Positions 27,712 to 36,712 of a stretch of 64,000 bases of DNA are shown here, piece by piece. The translations under genes and the position numbers were made by a program. Origin of the DNA: Fusibacter paucivorans (GTDB taxonomy: Bacteria; Bacillota; Clostridia; Peptostreptococcales; Acidaminobacteraceae); NCBI RefSeq assembly GCF_018390735.1, contig NZ_JAHBCL010000019.1, forward strand, positions 32,665 to 96,664, given 5' to 3'. Positions within the stretch are counted from its first letter, which is position 1. Each line of letters begins with the position of its first letter. Under the pieces are notes generated by a model. It did not search any database. It was not told the origin of the DNA and saw nothing but the letters and a program-made list of their open reading frames with translations.

Positions 27712-28983
27712 TTAGCAGAAAGTTTCTCGGTTTATAATATTATTCGTATAGACAACACCTTTCTTGATGGTATGTGCCACGGTGTTAATCCCAACATGAT
27801 AAGGAATATATTTGTAACTTGGAAAATCGTGCAGCAATAGGTCTGCTTGTTTCCCAACTTCTACAGAGCCTATGATCTCTGCTCTGTTCAGCGCTGCTGC
27901 AGCATTTAAGGTAAGCGCTGTAATCACTTCTTCAATGGTCATCTTCATTTGTAAAGTTGCCAGTGCAATGACCAGCGGCATTGAATAAGAAAAACAGCTG
28001 CCTGGATTAAAATCTGTTGCAAGTGCTACCATACAGCCGCCGTCAATAAGACGCCGTGCAGGCGCATACTGCTCTCTGAGTGTGAATGCTGTTGCCGGCA
28101 GCAGCGTCGCTACGACATTAGCCTTTATAAGTGATTGTATGCCCTCATCTGATACATGCAGCAAGTGATCTGCGCTAACAGCACCCATTTCAGCCGCAAG
28201 TTCTGCGCCGCCAAGGGGAACAATTTCATCGGCATGCAATTTGAGTTTAAAACCCAATGCCTTCGCTGCCTGTAAATGCATGCGTGAATCCTCAATATTG
28301 AAGACATGATCTTCACAAAATATATCAACGAACTCAGCCAGCGCTTCATCCTTTACAAGAGGCAATACCCGTTCATTTAAATAGTTGACGAAATCCGCTG
28401 CATGCTGATAGTCTTCCGGTATAGCATGCGCACCTAAAAAAGTCGATACGAGTGTTACTGGTGAGATTCGTTTTAATGCTTTTACCGCTTTCAGCTGTTT
28501 CATTTCTGTTTCCAGCGTCATGCCGTAACCGCTCTTTGCTTCAACAGTCGTCGTCCCCATCGCCAGCATCTTAGTCAATCTAGCCGCACCTGTAGCAATC
28601 AGATGGTCCAGCGTTGCCTCTTGTGTCATTTTCACCGTATTGGCAATACCGCCGCCTTTTTTCATAATTTCCATATAGGCGACACCTTTCAATCGCATAT
28701 CAAACTCTTCTGGACGATAGCCGCCAAAAATTAAATGCGTATGCGAATCGACATACCCCGGTGTCATGGTCTTACCTTTGCCGGACAAGACGGGATGTCC
28801 TTTCTCTTTAAACGCGGCTAATGCTGCTGCCTCTTTGGTAATTGCCGCAATTTTTCCATCTTCTACAACAACGCTGTAGTGCTCGTATCTTCTCAGATTT
28901 TGCATATCACTACCACTAACGCCGCAATTGCCTTCCGGTGTCACAATTTCATCAATGTTCTCAATGATTAAATTTCCATTCAT
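27712..28983 (-). CDS. hutI: Imidazolonepropionase
   Basis: Hydrolyses imidazolonepropionate to N-formiminoglutamate. The 423-residue amidohydrolase has the metal site VDSHTHLIFGGYR near 80, the later His in LHADEIVPLGGAELA and SADHLLHV, and the Asp in ALATDFNPGS. It sits between ftcD (3-nt spacing) and fchA in one operon. Its substrate-producing enzyme urocanate hydratase is not encoded in the window. Confidence 0.96.
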   Translation of the reverse strand: MNGNLIIENIDEIVTPEGNCGVSGSDMQNLRRYEHYSVVVEDGKIAAITKEAAALAAFKEKGHPVLSGKGKTMTPGYVDSHTHLIFGGYRPEEFDMRLKGVAYMEIMKKGGGIANTVKMTQEATLDHLIATGAARLTKMLAMGTTTVEAKSGYGMTLETEMKQLKAVKALKRISPVTLVSTFLGAHAIPEDYQHAADFVNYLNERVLPLVKDEALAEFVDIFCEDHVFNIEDSRMHLQAAKALGFKLKLHADEIVPLGGAELAAEMGAVSADHLLHVSDEGIQSLIKANVVATLLPATAFTLREQYAPARRLIDGGCMVALATDFNPGSCFSYSMPLVIALATLQMKMTIEEVITALTLNAAAALNRAEIIGSVEVGKQADLLLHDFPSYKYIPYHVGINTVAHTIKKGVVYTNNIINRETFC

Positions 28984-28986
28984 ATT

Positions 28987-29871
28987 TTACTCCATAAATC
29001 GGGTTTCCAACACTTCAACTTCGTCTAATCCTAAATAGTAGGATGCCGTATCGACTAGTGCCGCCATTGGTACAAGTCCAATGATTTCACTGCCGACAAT
29101 ACTGACGCCATAGCGCTGGGCTTCTATTCTTATCAGTTCAAAAACACGGTACAGCGGCGTCTTAGTATAGTCAGTCATATTCATGGAGACTTGAACAATC
29201 TGGCGATCTTTTAGCTCGATCCCCAGTGCCTTACAATAGCGAAGGCCACCACTGATATGACGTACGGATTTCGCAATTTTATCTGCAATAGCAACATCGT
29301 TTGTATTGAGGTTTACATTAAAGGCAACCAACGGCATTCTTGCGCCAATCGCTACGATTCCAGCAGTTGGATGAATGGTGACGCCATAATCCGGCTGCCA
29401 CTTCAAATCTTTTACCTTCTCACGCATGCCCTCAAATTGGCCTTTTCTAAGTGTCGCCAAATTTTCACGATGCGGTGCTGCGGCTGATTTTTCATAGAGA
29501 AAAGACGGCAGCTGATATTTTTCGTAGAGCGTATCTGCAAGACGTTTCGAAAGTTCAACACAGTCATCCATTGAAATAGCCTTGATGGGGACAAAAGGAA
29601 TGACATCGACAGCTCCCATTCGCGGGTGTTGCCCCTCATGGCTATTGAGATCAATCAGGAGAATTGCCTTCCCAACTGCTTCAGTTAACGCAGACAGCAT
29701 CGCCTCTGGTTCCCCAACAACGGTAACAACTAATCTGTTATGGTCTTCGTCATTACTGTAATCTAACAGTTTAATCCCTTTTTTGCCTCTAAAAGATGAG
29801 ACAATCTCCTCTATTTTGACTAAATCCCTGCCTTCACTGAAATTTGGTATACATTCAATAATCTGCTTCAT
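28987..29871 (-). CDS. ftcD: Glutamate formimidoyltransferase
   Basis: Transfers the formimino group of N-formiminoglutamate to tetrahydrofolate, yielding glutamate. The 294-residue single-function enzyme has the opening IIECIPNFSEGRD, GQHPRMGAVDVIPFVP with the catalytic His region, and the C-terminal SEIIGLVPMAAL. It is not fused to the cyclodeaminase as in animals. RBS GGAGGC precedes ATG 29871. It is first in the operon with hutI and fchA; an inverted repeat at 29935-29952 upstream is a candidate operator. Confidence 0.96.
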   Translation of the reverse strand: MKQIIECIPNFSEGRDLVKIEEIVSSFRGKKGIKLLDYSNDEDHNRLVVTVVGEPEAMLSALTEAVGKAILLIDLNSHEGQHPRMGAVDVIPFVPIKAISMDDCVELSKRLADTLYEKYQLPSFLYEKSAAAPHRENLATLRKGQFEGMREKVKDLKWQPDYGVTIHPTAGIVAIGARMPLVAFNVNLNTNDVAIADKIAKSVRHISGGLRYCKALGIELKDRQIVQVSMNMTDYTKTPLYRVFELIRIEAQRYGVSIVGSEIIGLVPMAALVDTASYYLGLDEVEVLETRFME

Positions 29872-29934
29872 AAAGCCTCCTACATGTCATTATATTAGCA
29901 TTATATGCAGATTTCGTCTATTTAACGTCCATTC

Positions 29935-29952
29935 TTGACTTTAAACAGTCAA
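29935..29952. promoter_or_regulatory. Inverted repeat upstream of ftcD
   Basis: TTGACTTTAAACAGTCAA: 6-bp arms TTGACT / AGTCAA around a 6-nt centre, 64 nt before the ftcD start. It may be an operator or may simply flank the adjacent terminator. Confidence 0.35.
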
Positions 29953-29954
29953 GT

Positions 29955-29987
29955 CAAAAACCCGCTGTCAAAAAAAAACGGCGGGTA
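29955..29987 (-). terminator. Intrinsic terminator after the threonine-dehydrogenase-like gene
   Basis: Minus-strand stem ACCCGCCG / CAGCGGGT with a T-rich loop and TTTTT tail. Confidence 0.75.
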
Positions 29988-30051
29988 CTTTCCATAAACC
30001 TATCTATCAACTGAGGAACCAAAGGCCCTATATTTTATGCAGTCCCTATCA

Positions 30052-31008
30052 TTATGCAATCCCTAGCTTAAGTCGCAGCTGATGCAGCATGTCCTCTGTC
30101 ATGGCTTCCAGATCGTAGGATGGTGCCCAGTGCCAGTCTTCTCTCGCAAAATGATCGTCAAGCTGATCCGGCCATGAGCGTGCAATGGCTTCTCGGATGG
30201 GATCAATATCATAAGATAATCTAAAATCAGGTAAATGCTTCTGAATAGAAGCCGCTAAATCATCAGGCGTAATGCTCATCGCTGTAATATTATAAGCATT
30301 GCGATGCCTTAGTTTCCCACCATCCGCTTCACACAGTGAAAGAATTGCACTTAACGCATCCGGCATATACATCATATCCATTTTTATATCAGAAGATAAA
30401 TAACAGGTATAGGCGTTATGCTTCAAAGCCTCATAAAAGATCATGACAGCATAATCTGTCGTACCGCCCCCAGGCATTGCTTTATATGAGACAAGTCCCG
30501 GATATCGAACACCGCGTGTATCTACATTGAATTTTTTATGATAATAATCGCAGAGAAGCTCCCCGGCTACTTTTGAAACACCATAAATCGTTTCAGGCCG
30601 TTGTATGGTAACTTGCGGGGTTTGCATTTTAGGCGTTGATGGGCCAAATGCTGCTATGGAACTGGGTGTAAACACCATGGCACCGGTATCTTTAGCAACT
30701 TCAAGGCAGTTATATAAGCCATGCATATTGACTTCCCAGAGCAGTTCGGGATTTTTTTCGCCAACTGCTGATAAAAGCGCCGCTAAATTAATAATCGTAT
30801 CAATCTGATGACTGTTGACGAGTTCATAGATCCGATTGCCGTCTCTTACATCCATTGAATAAAAAATACCGTCATTTTCAACGCTTTCATTAATGCCTGC
30901 TTTGACATTTGTCGCAATAACATTATCAACACCATAAGTTTTCCTACATAAAGCTGTGAGTTCTGTGCCAATTTGGCCGGATGCACCGGTGATTAAGATG
31001 CGTTTCAT
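30052..31008 (-). CDS. NAD-dependent epimerase-type (short-chain) L-threonine 3-dehydrogenase
   Basis: 318-residue Rossmann enzyme of the extended short-chain group. The NAD motif is ITGASGQIGTEL, catalytic residues are FTPSSIAAFGP (Ser) and the YGVSK pair (Tyr-x3-Lys), and GVRYPGLVSYKAMPGGGTTDYAV is the block that marks the SDR-type threonine dehydrogenases. It would oxidise threonine to 2-amino-3-ketobutyrate; no ketobutyrate CoA-ligase is in the window. A UDP-sugar epimerase is less likely because of the PGGGTTDYA block. Monocistronic with a terminator. Confidence 0.85.
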   Translation of the reverse strand: MKRILITGASGQIGTELTALCRKTYGVDNVIATNVKAGINESVENDGIFYSMDVRDGNRIYELVNSHQIDTIINLAALLSAVGEKNPELLWEVNMHGLYNCLEVAKDTGAMVFTPSSIAAFGPSTPKMQTPQVTIQRPETIYGVSKVAGELLCDYYHKKFNVDTRGVRYPGLVSYKAMPGGGTTDYAVMIFYEALKHNAYTCYLSSDIKMDMMYMPDALSAILSLCEADGGKLRHRNAYNITAMSITPDDLAASIQKHLPDFRLSYDIDPIREAIARSWPDQLDDHFAREDWHWAPSYDLEAMTEDMLHQLRLKLGIA

Positions 31009-31102
31009 GAATCACACTCCTTTGTAACATTAGTCAACTTAAGTTTTGCATATTTGTTCGCCACTGTCAAACACTCTTGCATAAAAAGTTCTTAACTTAT
31101 TG

Positions 31103-31378
31103 TCATGAGTTTAGTATTAAAAAATAATAGCCAATGATGAGCCAATGCACCAAGCCTGCAATTGGCATCATGAAACGAAAGCGTAACTTTGATAATTTAT
31201 GTTTACAGACTACCATGCCTGATAGAATGCCAAACGCGCCACCTAACCATCCAAACGCCAGCAGCGATAATTCTGATACGCGCCACTTCCCTTTGACTGC
31301 CTTACGTTTATCCAGACACATGAGTAATAACGCGATTACATTCGCAAGACCAAAATAGCAAAAAAGCCAACTGTGCAT
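31103..31378 (-). CDS. DUF1294 small membrane protein
   Basis: 91 residues with three hydrophobic segments (about 5-20, 36-56 and 72-88). The conserved DUF1294 features are the DKRKAVKGKWRVSE loop and GWLGGAFGILSGMVVCKHKLSKLRFRFMMP region. Function unknown. Monocistronic. Confidence 0.88.
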   Translation of the reverse strand: MHSWLFCYFGLANVIALLLMCLDKRKAVKGKWRVSELSLLAFGWLGGAFGILSGMVVCKHKLSKLRFRFMMPIAGLVHWLIIGYYFLILNS

Positions 31379-31554
31379 TTGATAATCCCCTTCTTTTACG
31401 TTATAGTATTCATAATAACAGTATGCGCAATCGCTTTGTAATGGTCATAGAAGCATCCTAAAACCTTTCATTGATATTGATATTGTTATTTTTATTATTA
31501 TTGCAATTTAGAAATTATTTTAATCATTTATTTCAGATTAATAAAGGAGCAGCT

Positions 31555-32256
31555 ATGTCATCCTCAACCTTCTTGTCAGCCATTGAATCTACACCCTATC
31601 TAATGTCTACCATTAAAATCCTCGTTGCCGCTTTCATCGGTGGTATCATTGGACTTGAACGCGAAACTGTTAAAAGACCGGCAGGATTTCGAACCCATAT
31701 TCTCGTCTGTGTCGCCGCAGCCATGATCATGGATATCAATATTCAACTGGCCAGTGAGTTTTCGTCAGTCGATCCAACGAGACTTGGTGCACAGGTTATC
31801 AGCGGCATGGGCTTTCTAGGTGCCGGCACGATTATTAAAGAAGGTGCCAGTGTTAAAGGCTTGACAACCGCTGCTGGGTTATGGGCTGTTGCCTGTCTCG
31901 GCCTCGCAGTTGGCAGCGGCTATATTTATATTGCGATTTGGGCAATGCTCATCATGCTGCTAACGCTTAAAACTTTTAGCAGTGTCGAAAAGCATTTGAC
32001 ACGCGGCAAGCGCATTGTCGAACTCAATGTCTACTCAGACCTTTCACCAGAGCGTATTGGAATCATAACGGTTGTTCTCGGCAGCTTTCACTGTAAGATC
32101 CTTCATTTAAATATTGACCCGCTTGAAGATGGGCGCAGCAATCGCATCAATGTAACTTATGAGTTAGCACATGGCGTTCAAAATCAAGACGTTCTTAAAA
32201 AGCTTCACAGTATGGAGGGAATCATTACCATTGAAAATGTAAAGGGTGATGTTTGA
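31555..32256 (+). CDS. MgtC/SapB family membrane protein
   Basis: 233 residues from ATG 31555 (RBS AAAGGAGC). Four to five membrane helices occupy the first 150 residues, with the family hallmark GGIIGLERETVKRPAGFRTHILVC and AQVISGMGFLGAGTIIKEG. A C-terminal ACT-like cytosolic domain (about 155-233) follows. Relatives respond to magnesium limitation and modulate ATP synthase or other membrane proteins; the role here is unknown. It faces map convergently; a 7-bp hairpin at 32285-32306 lies between them but lacks a T-tract. Confidence 0.92.
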   Translation: MSSSTFLSAIESTPYLMSTIKILVAAFIGGIIGLERETVKRPAGFRTHILVCVAAAMIMDINIQLASEFSSVDPTRLGAQVISGMGFLGAGTIIKEGASVKGLTTAAGLWAVACLGLAVGSGYIYIAIWAMLIMLLTLKTFSSVEKHLTRGKRIVELNVYSDLSPERIGIITVVLGSFHCKILHLNIDPLEDGRSNRINVTYELAHGVQNQDVLKKLHSMEGIITIENVKGDV

Positions 32257-32303
32257 TAGTCATCCAACACTGTGATGCATATCATAATGCTCATGATTCA
32301 GCA

Positions 32304-33047
32304 TTACGTTAAAATAATCGGTCCTTCGGCACTTACCAAGACGGTGTGCTCGAATTGGGCCGTTCTATTTTTTGGAGAAGTATAAAGCTCCCAACCGTTG
32401 AATCGCTCATCAACCCACTCATCGCCAAGCGAAACAAACGTTTCAATTGCCAGAACATGTCCGACTTTTATCATTTGATTTTCTTTCTTTACAAGGTAAT
32501 TAGAAATTTGATGCGGCCGATCGTGCAGTGCTTTGCCGATACCGTGTCCCGTTAAATTGCGAATAACGGTAAAACCATCGCTAACGGCGACTTTGTAAAT
32601 CGCTTCACCTATATGATAAATGCGATTTCCCGGAACTGCCGCTGCAATCCCGGCTTCAAGCGCTGCTCTTGAGCACGCTAGCAGCGCAGTATGCCGCGGT
32701 GACGCAGGTGTACCGGCAATGCGCGTCGCGCCTGTATCAGCATAGTAGCCGTCCTTGACTGCGGAAACATCAATATTGACGATATCGCCCTCCTGAATAA
32801 TGCGATCCTTCGGAATACCGTGTGCGACGACTTCATTTAAACTAATACAGGTGTAACCCGGAAATTCGTAATCGTGAATCGGAGCAGATTCAGCCCCATT
32901 GGCAGCCAACATATCTTTTGCAATCGCATCCAGTACTGCGATATTCGCTCCCGGCACTGCCTTTTCAATAAGTGTCTCTCTAATCTCTGCGACTATTTTT
33001 CCGATTGCCTCCAGTTTTACTTTTGCTTCATGATTGTTTGCGATCAT
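32304..33047 (-). CDS. map: Type I methionine aminopeptidase
   Basis: Removes the initiator methionine from new proteins. The 247-residue enzyme has all five metal ligands: Asp pair in NIDVSAVKDGYYADTGA, His in GHGIGKALHDRPHQI, Glu in LAIETFVSLGDEW and Glu in AQFEHTVLV. The start ATG 33047 has GAGG 6 nt upstream; an ATG at 33059 is possible. It overlaps the end of the upstream GGDEF gene by 20 nt, which couples an essential housekeeping gene to a signalling gene. It is not next to ribosomal genes as in many genomes, so it may be a second copy. Confidence 0.93.
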   Translation of the reverse strand: MIANNHEAKVKLEAIGKIVAEIRETLIEKAVPGANIAVLDAIAKDMLAANGAESAPIHDYEFPGYTCISLNEVVAHGIPKDRIIQEGDIVNIDVSAVKDGYYADTGATRIAGTPASPRHTALLACSRAALEAGIAAAVPGNRIYHIGEAIYKVAVSDGFTVIRNLTGHGIGKALHDRPHQISNYLVKKENQMIKVGHVLAIETFVSLGDEWVDERFNGWELYTSPKNRTAQFEHTVLVSAEGPIILT

Positions 33048-34992
33048 TCTCTGCCTCATCTCTTATAACGGTTTCCTCAAAGCAAATCGTTTGGTTTTTA
33101 CCGTGGCGCTTGCCATAATAAAGCGCTGTATCGGCATTGACTATATTTTGTTTAACATCAATGGTAAGGTCATAGTACTGCATGCCAATAGTGACATTAA
33201 TAAAAATTGGTTCTGTGACGGCGCTGCATCTAAAAGGATTCGTACCAATGGCAACACGAAGTCGATCTGCGACGTCATAGCCTAGATCACGATCGACATT
33301 TTCAAGTACAATCAAAAACTCCTCCCCACCCCATCGGCCAATATGATCATATGGTCTCAAATGTCTTTCCATAACCTGAACGAGTTTAACCAGTATTTCA
33401 TCTCCACATTCATGTCCATAGGTGTCATTAACCTGCTTAAAGAAATCAATATCACAAATCAGGACTGCAAAACCATTTCCGGTTCTTTCTGTTCGGTTAA
33501 TATTTTGTTCAAGGACATTCATCATCCCTCGGCGATTAAGCGCCTGCGTCAAATTGTCAGTTCTCGTCATGCTTTCAAGCTGATATTGCAAATCCTTTTG
33601 TTCCGTCACATCAATCCCCAAAACGACAACTTTCATCATTTTACTGTCGTATTCGTCAAGGGGAACCATGGTATAGAGAATGTCTTTAAGTTTGCCGCTG
33701 TGATGGCGCATTTTGTATTCACCCTGGTAGACACCGTTTTGAATCGTTGTTTCAATTTGCATTTTGACAGCCGTCTCGGCTGTTTCACGATTTGGCCAAC
33801 ATGACATTTCATAGAATGCTTCATCAATTGCCTGCTCGCGTTTCATTTTCATAAAATTTAGACCAAAGCGATTAATGTCAACAATGATTCCCCGCTTGTC
33901 CAGAATCATAATCATTTGTGGCGACTGGTTAAAAAGCGTCTTAAATTGATGCTCACTCTTTAAGAGTTGGTTGTTAATGGTCGTCGCTCGATAATACAAA
34001 TTGACTATGACCAAAGCGGCTAAGATGAAGAACATAATTGGATATAATTGCCGTAATACGTAAAACTGCATTTCTTCCCGATCGAGAATTGATGTCAAAA
34101 AAAGCGGCTGATCACCAACGCGAACTGTTTTCATCAAATAGCCTTCTGATACGATCTCATGCCCATCACTGCCGATGAGCGTTTTAAGCATTTCGGTGTT
34201 TAGCGTGAACGCATCTGACGAGAAGCTGTTGTAACTAATGGCGACAACTTCGCCGAAATCATTGAAAAGGGCATAATTTTCAAGCGTGTCACTCTGTATT
34301 TCTAAAGTTTCTGAGAGCTGATTCAACGTATAGTCGATACTGAGGGCTCCATAATATGTATCATCAACATAAACGGGAAGGCTAATGGTAATCATGCGTT
34401 CTCCCGTCACTTGATCGTTATAGAGCTTTGTCCACTTTTGAACACGGTCAGGATTTTCTTCCGGTGAAATAATGCGGAAGAAATCATATTCGAACGTTTC
34501 AGGTGTTACATGATAAGAATCATAGTCAACAAAAGGATAGATATTTAAAAAACGGTTTTTCGATGTATAATAGATCCATTTGATTTCCGGTGTACTTTCA
34601 ATTACTTTCTTGAAAGCCGCATTCAGTTTAATCGCGGCATTAACTTCAACAGCAGTTTGCGTTGCCATACTCGCCCCTTCAAGCATGCCTGTCAGTGAGC
34701 TCTCTATAGGCATGGACGCGGGATTGATATAATAAGAGGTCCCCACGTTGACTGTATCCGGCATGCCTTTATCACCGCTTTCTTCAAGAAAACTGATCAT
34801 TTGCAGCCGAATAATCTCAAGCTGCTCCAAGGGCTGAACTATTTTATTCTCCACAGCTTGCAGCGTGTAATCCACCTGAATATCAATTTTTTCAAGTCGA
34901 TCATTATACGTCGACTTATATTGAATCATCGCAGAAATAATCATGACAAGTATTAAAATAATGTTAATGCTTATTTGCCGATTCTTAGGCAT
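33028..34992 (-). CDS. Membrane diguanylate cyclase with Cache, PAS and GGDEF domains
   Basis: 654 residues: TM1 near 8-24, extracytoplasmic double-Cache-type ligand domain (about 30-310), TM2 near 320-340, PAS domain (about 355-475) and GGDEF domain (about 485-640). Catalytic motif GGEEF is at 555-559 with DIDFFKQVNDTYGH upstream, and the inhibitory I-site RPYD lies five residues before GGEEF. It should make c-di-GMP in response to an external small molecule. Start ATG 34992 has RBS GAGGTG. Its 3' end overlaps map. Confidence 0.92.
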   Translation of the reverse strand: MPKNRQISINIILILVMIISAMIQYKSTYNDRLEKIDIQVDYTLQAVENKIVQPLEQLEIIRLQMISFLEESGDKGMPDTVNVGTSYYINPASMPIESSLTGMLEGASMATQTAVEVNAAIKLNAAFKKVIESTPEIKWIYYTSKNRFLNIYPFVDYDSYHVTPETFEYDFFRIISPEENPDRVQKWTKLYNDQVTGERMITISLPVYVDDTYYGALSIDYTLNQLSETLEIQSDTLENYALFNDFGEVVAISYNSFSSDAFTLNTEMLKTLIGSDGHEIVSEGYLMKTVRVGDQPLFLTSILDREEMQFYVLRQLYPIMFFILAALVIVNLYYRATTINNQLLKSEHQFKTLFNQSPQMIMILDKRGIIVDINRFGLNFMKMKREQAIDEAFYEMSCWPNRETAETAVKMQIETTIQNGVYQGEYKMRHHSGKLKDILYTMVPLDEYDSKMMKVVVLGIDVTEQKDLQYQLESMTRTDNLTQALNRRGMMNVLEQNINRTERTGNGFAVLICDIDFFKQVNDTYGHECGDEILVKLVQVMERHLRPYDHIGRWGGEEFLIVLENVDRDLGYDVADRLRVAIGTNPFRCSAVTEPIFINVTIGMQYYDLTIDVKQNIVNADTALYYGKRHGKNQTICFEETVIRDEAENDRKQS

Positions 34993-35151
34993 AAATCACC
35001 TCAAATGTTCTATAATGGTTTATTATTACCATATATATACACTTATTTTGAATCGAATATGCACCGACATAATCAAATACTTATTTTTATATGATTTTTA
35101 TGTTCTAGCGACTGTTATTGTGTTTCTGATCAATTTGCCGATTGTTTCAAG

Positions 35152-35175
35152 AAAAAAAGCGCTTGCGCGCTTTTG
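35152..35175 (-). terminator. Intrinsic terminator after asnS
   Basis: Minus-strand stem AAAAGCGC / GCGCTTTT with a 4-nt loop, then a further TTTC. Confidence 0.85.
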
Positions 35176-35182
35176 TATCCGT

Positions 35183-36574
35183 TTAAAATTCTGCATTTTT
35201 GACGGTTCTAGGAAATGGAATGACATCGCGAATATTGGTGATACCCGTTAAGTACATAATCAATCGTTCAAATCCCAAACCGTAGCCAGCGTGTTTGGCT
35301 GTACCAAATTTTCGAAGTTCCAAATACCACCAGTAATCTTCCTCTGAAAGCCCAATCTCTTTAATCCTCTCCAAGAGTACATCCAGTCTTTCTTCACGCT
35401 GTGATCCGCCAACGAGTTCACCAACACCCGGTACGAGCATATCCATCGCTGCTACCGTATTGCCATCATCGTTCAAGCGCATATAGAACGATTTAATGGC
35501 TTTGGGATAGTTTATGACAAAAACGGGGCGCTTATAGATATACTCCGTTAAATAACGTTCATGTTCAGTCTGCAGATCAACGCCCCATGATACTGGGTAT
35601 TCAAACGTTTGACCTGATGCCACAAGCGCATCGACAGCTTCCGTATACGTTATGCGTGCAAAATCGGCATTGACGAGCGCCTCTAAACGTTCTATGATCC
35701 CTTTATCAATGCGTTCATTAAAGAACTTCATTTCTTCCGGGCAGTGATCGAGGACATATTGAATAACGAATTTCACCATTGCTTCAGCAAGGTCCATATT
35801 ATCATTTAAATCGGCAAATGCAATTTCCGGTTCAATCATCCAAAATTCTGCGGCATGACGCTTCGTATTTGAGTTCTCCGCCCTAAAAGTCGGACCGAAT
35901 GTATAAATATCCTTAAAAGCAAGCGCAAACGTCTCACCCTCAAGCTGACCGCTAACGGTGAGGTTTGTTTCCTTACCGAAGAAATCCTCTGTAAAATCAG
36001 GTTTGCCATTTTCTAGTGTTGGTACCTCATTGACACCGAGCGTTGTGACCCTGAACATTTCACCAGCGCCTTCTGCATCACTGCCGGTAATAATTGGGGT
36101 ATGAACATAGACGAATCCCTGTTCTTGAAAAAACCGATGAATCGCATAGGCCGCCACTGAGCGCACTCTAAAAACGGCTGAAAAAGTATTGCTTCTAGGC
36201 CGCAAGTGTGCAATCGTTCGAAGGTATTCCAAAGTATGTCGTTTTTTTTGAAGCGGATATTCCGATGTAGATGCACCTTCGAGTACAATGCTTTCCGCTA
36301 AAAGTTCAAAAGGCTGTTTCGCTTCAGGTGTCAATACCAATTTACCGGTAACATGTATTGCAGATGCAATAGCGAATTTTGAGACTGTTTCAAAATTCGA
36401 TAATGTATCATTAAAAACAACTTGCAAATTTTTAAAATAAGTACCATCATTCAGTTCAATAAATCCGAAATTCTTGCTGCTTCGACTCGTTCTGATCCAC
36501 CCAGATACCTTAATAGTCTCTTCTACAAGCGTAGGATTGTCTTGATATAACGCTCTGATTAAGGTTTGCTTCAT
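35183..36574 (-). CDS. asnS: Asparagine--tRNA ligase
   Basis: Class IIb synthetase charging tRNA-Asn. The 463-residue protein has an N-terminal OB-fold ([22 protein letters not shown]), motif 2 [21 protein letters not shown] and motif 3 [16 protein letters not shown]. The Asn-type signature and absence of an insertion separate it from AspRS. A consensus promoter lies at 36615-36643 and there is no T-box element between it and the ATG (RBS GAGGAGG). Transcribed alone and divergent from a GGDEF gene. Confidence 0.97.
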   Translation of the reverse strand: MKQTLIRALYQDNPTLVEETIKVSGWIRTSRSSKNFGFIELNDGTYFKNLQVVFNDTLSNFETVSKFAIASAIHVTGKLVLTPEAKQPFELLAESIVLEGASTSEYPLQKKRHTLEYLRTIAHLRPRSNTFSAVFRVRSVAAYAIHRFFQEQGFVYVHTPIITGSDAEGAGEMFRVTTLGVNEVPTLENGKPDFTEDFFGKETNLTVSGQLEGETFALAFKDIYTFGPTFRAENSNTKRHAAEFWMIEPEIAFADLNDNMDLAEAMVKFVIQYVLDHCPEEMKFFNERIDKGIIERLEALVNADFARITYTEAVDALVASGQTFEYPVSWGVDLQTEHERYLTEYIYKRPVFVINYPKAIKSFYMRLNDDGNTVAAMDMLVPGVGELVGGSQREERLDVLLERIKEIGLSEEDYWWYLELRKFGTAKHAGYGLGFERLIMYLTGITNIRDVIPFPRTVKNAEF

Positions 36575-36614
36575 GTTGCCTCCTCATTAGGTTTTCTATA
36601 GGATACCCATATAG

Positions 36615-36643
36615 ATTATAACGCACCCCAAAATTCAAGTCAA
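36615..36643 (-). promoter_or_regulatory. Sigma-A promoter of asnS
   Basis: Minus strand TTGACT, 17 nt, TATAAT, 41 nt upstream of the start codon. Confidence 0.8.
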
Positions 36644-36652
36644 AATATTAGA

Positions 36653-36681
36653 TTGATAAATCAGGCATTTTCTTATAGTAT
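36653..36681 (+). promoter_or_regulatory. Probable promoter of the membrane GGDEF gene
   Basis: TTGATA, 17 nt, TAGTAT, 31 nt upstream of ATG 36713. It starts 10 bp from the asnS -35, so the two promoters are back to back. Confidence 0.5.
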
Positions 36682-36712
36682 ATTGAGTAGAAATAATCAA
36701 TCTGGGGGCAAT

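Noticed and set aside
36575..36614. T-box leader for asnS
   Set aside because: The leader is only about 35 nt and lacks the AGGGTGGNACCGCG motif.
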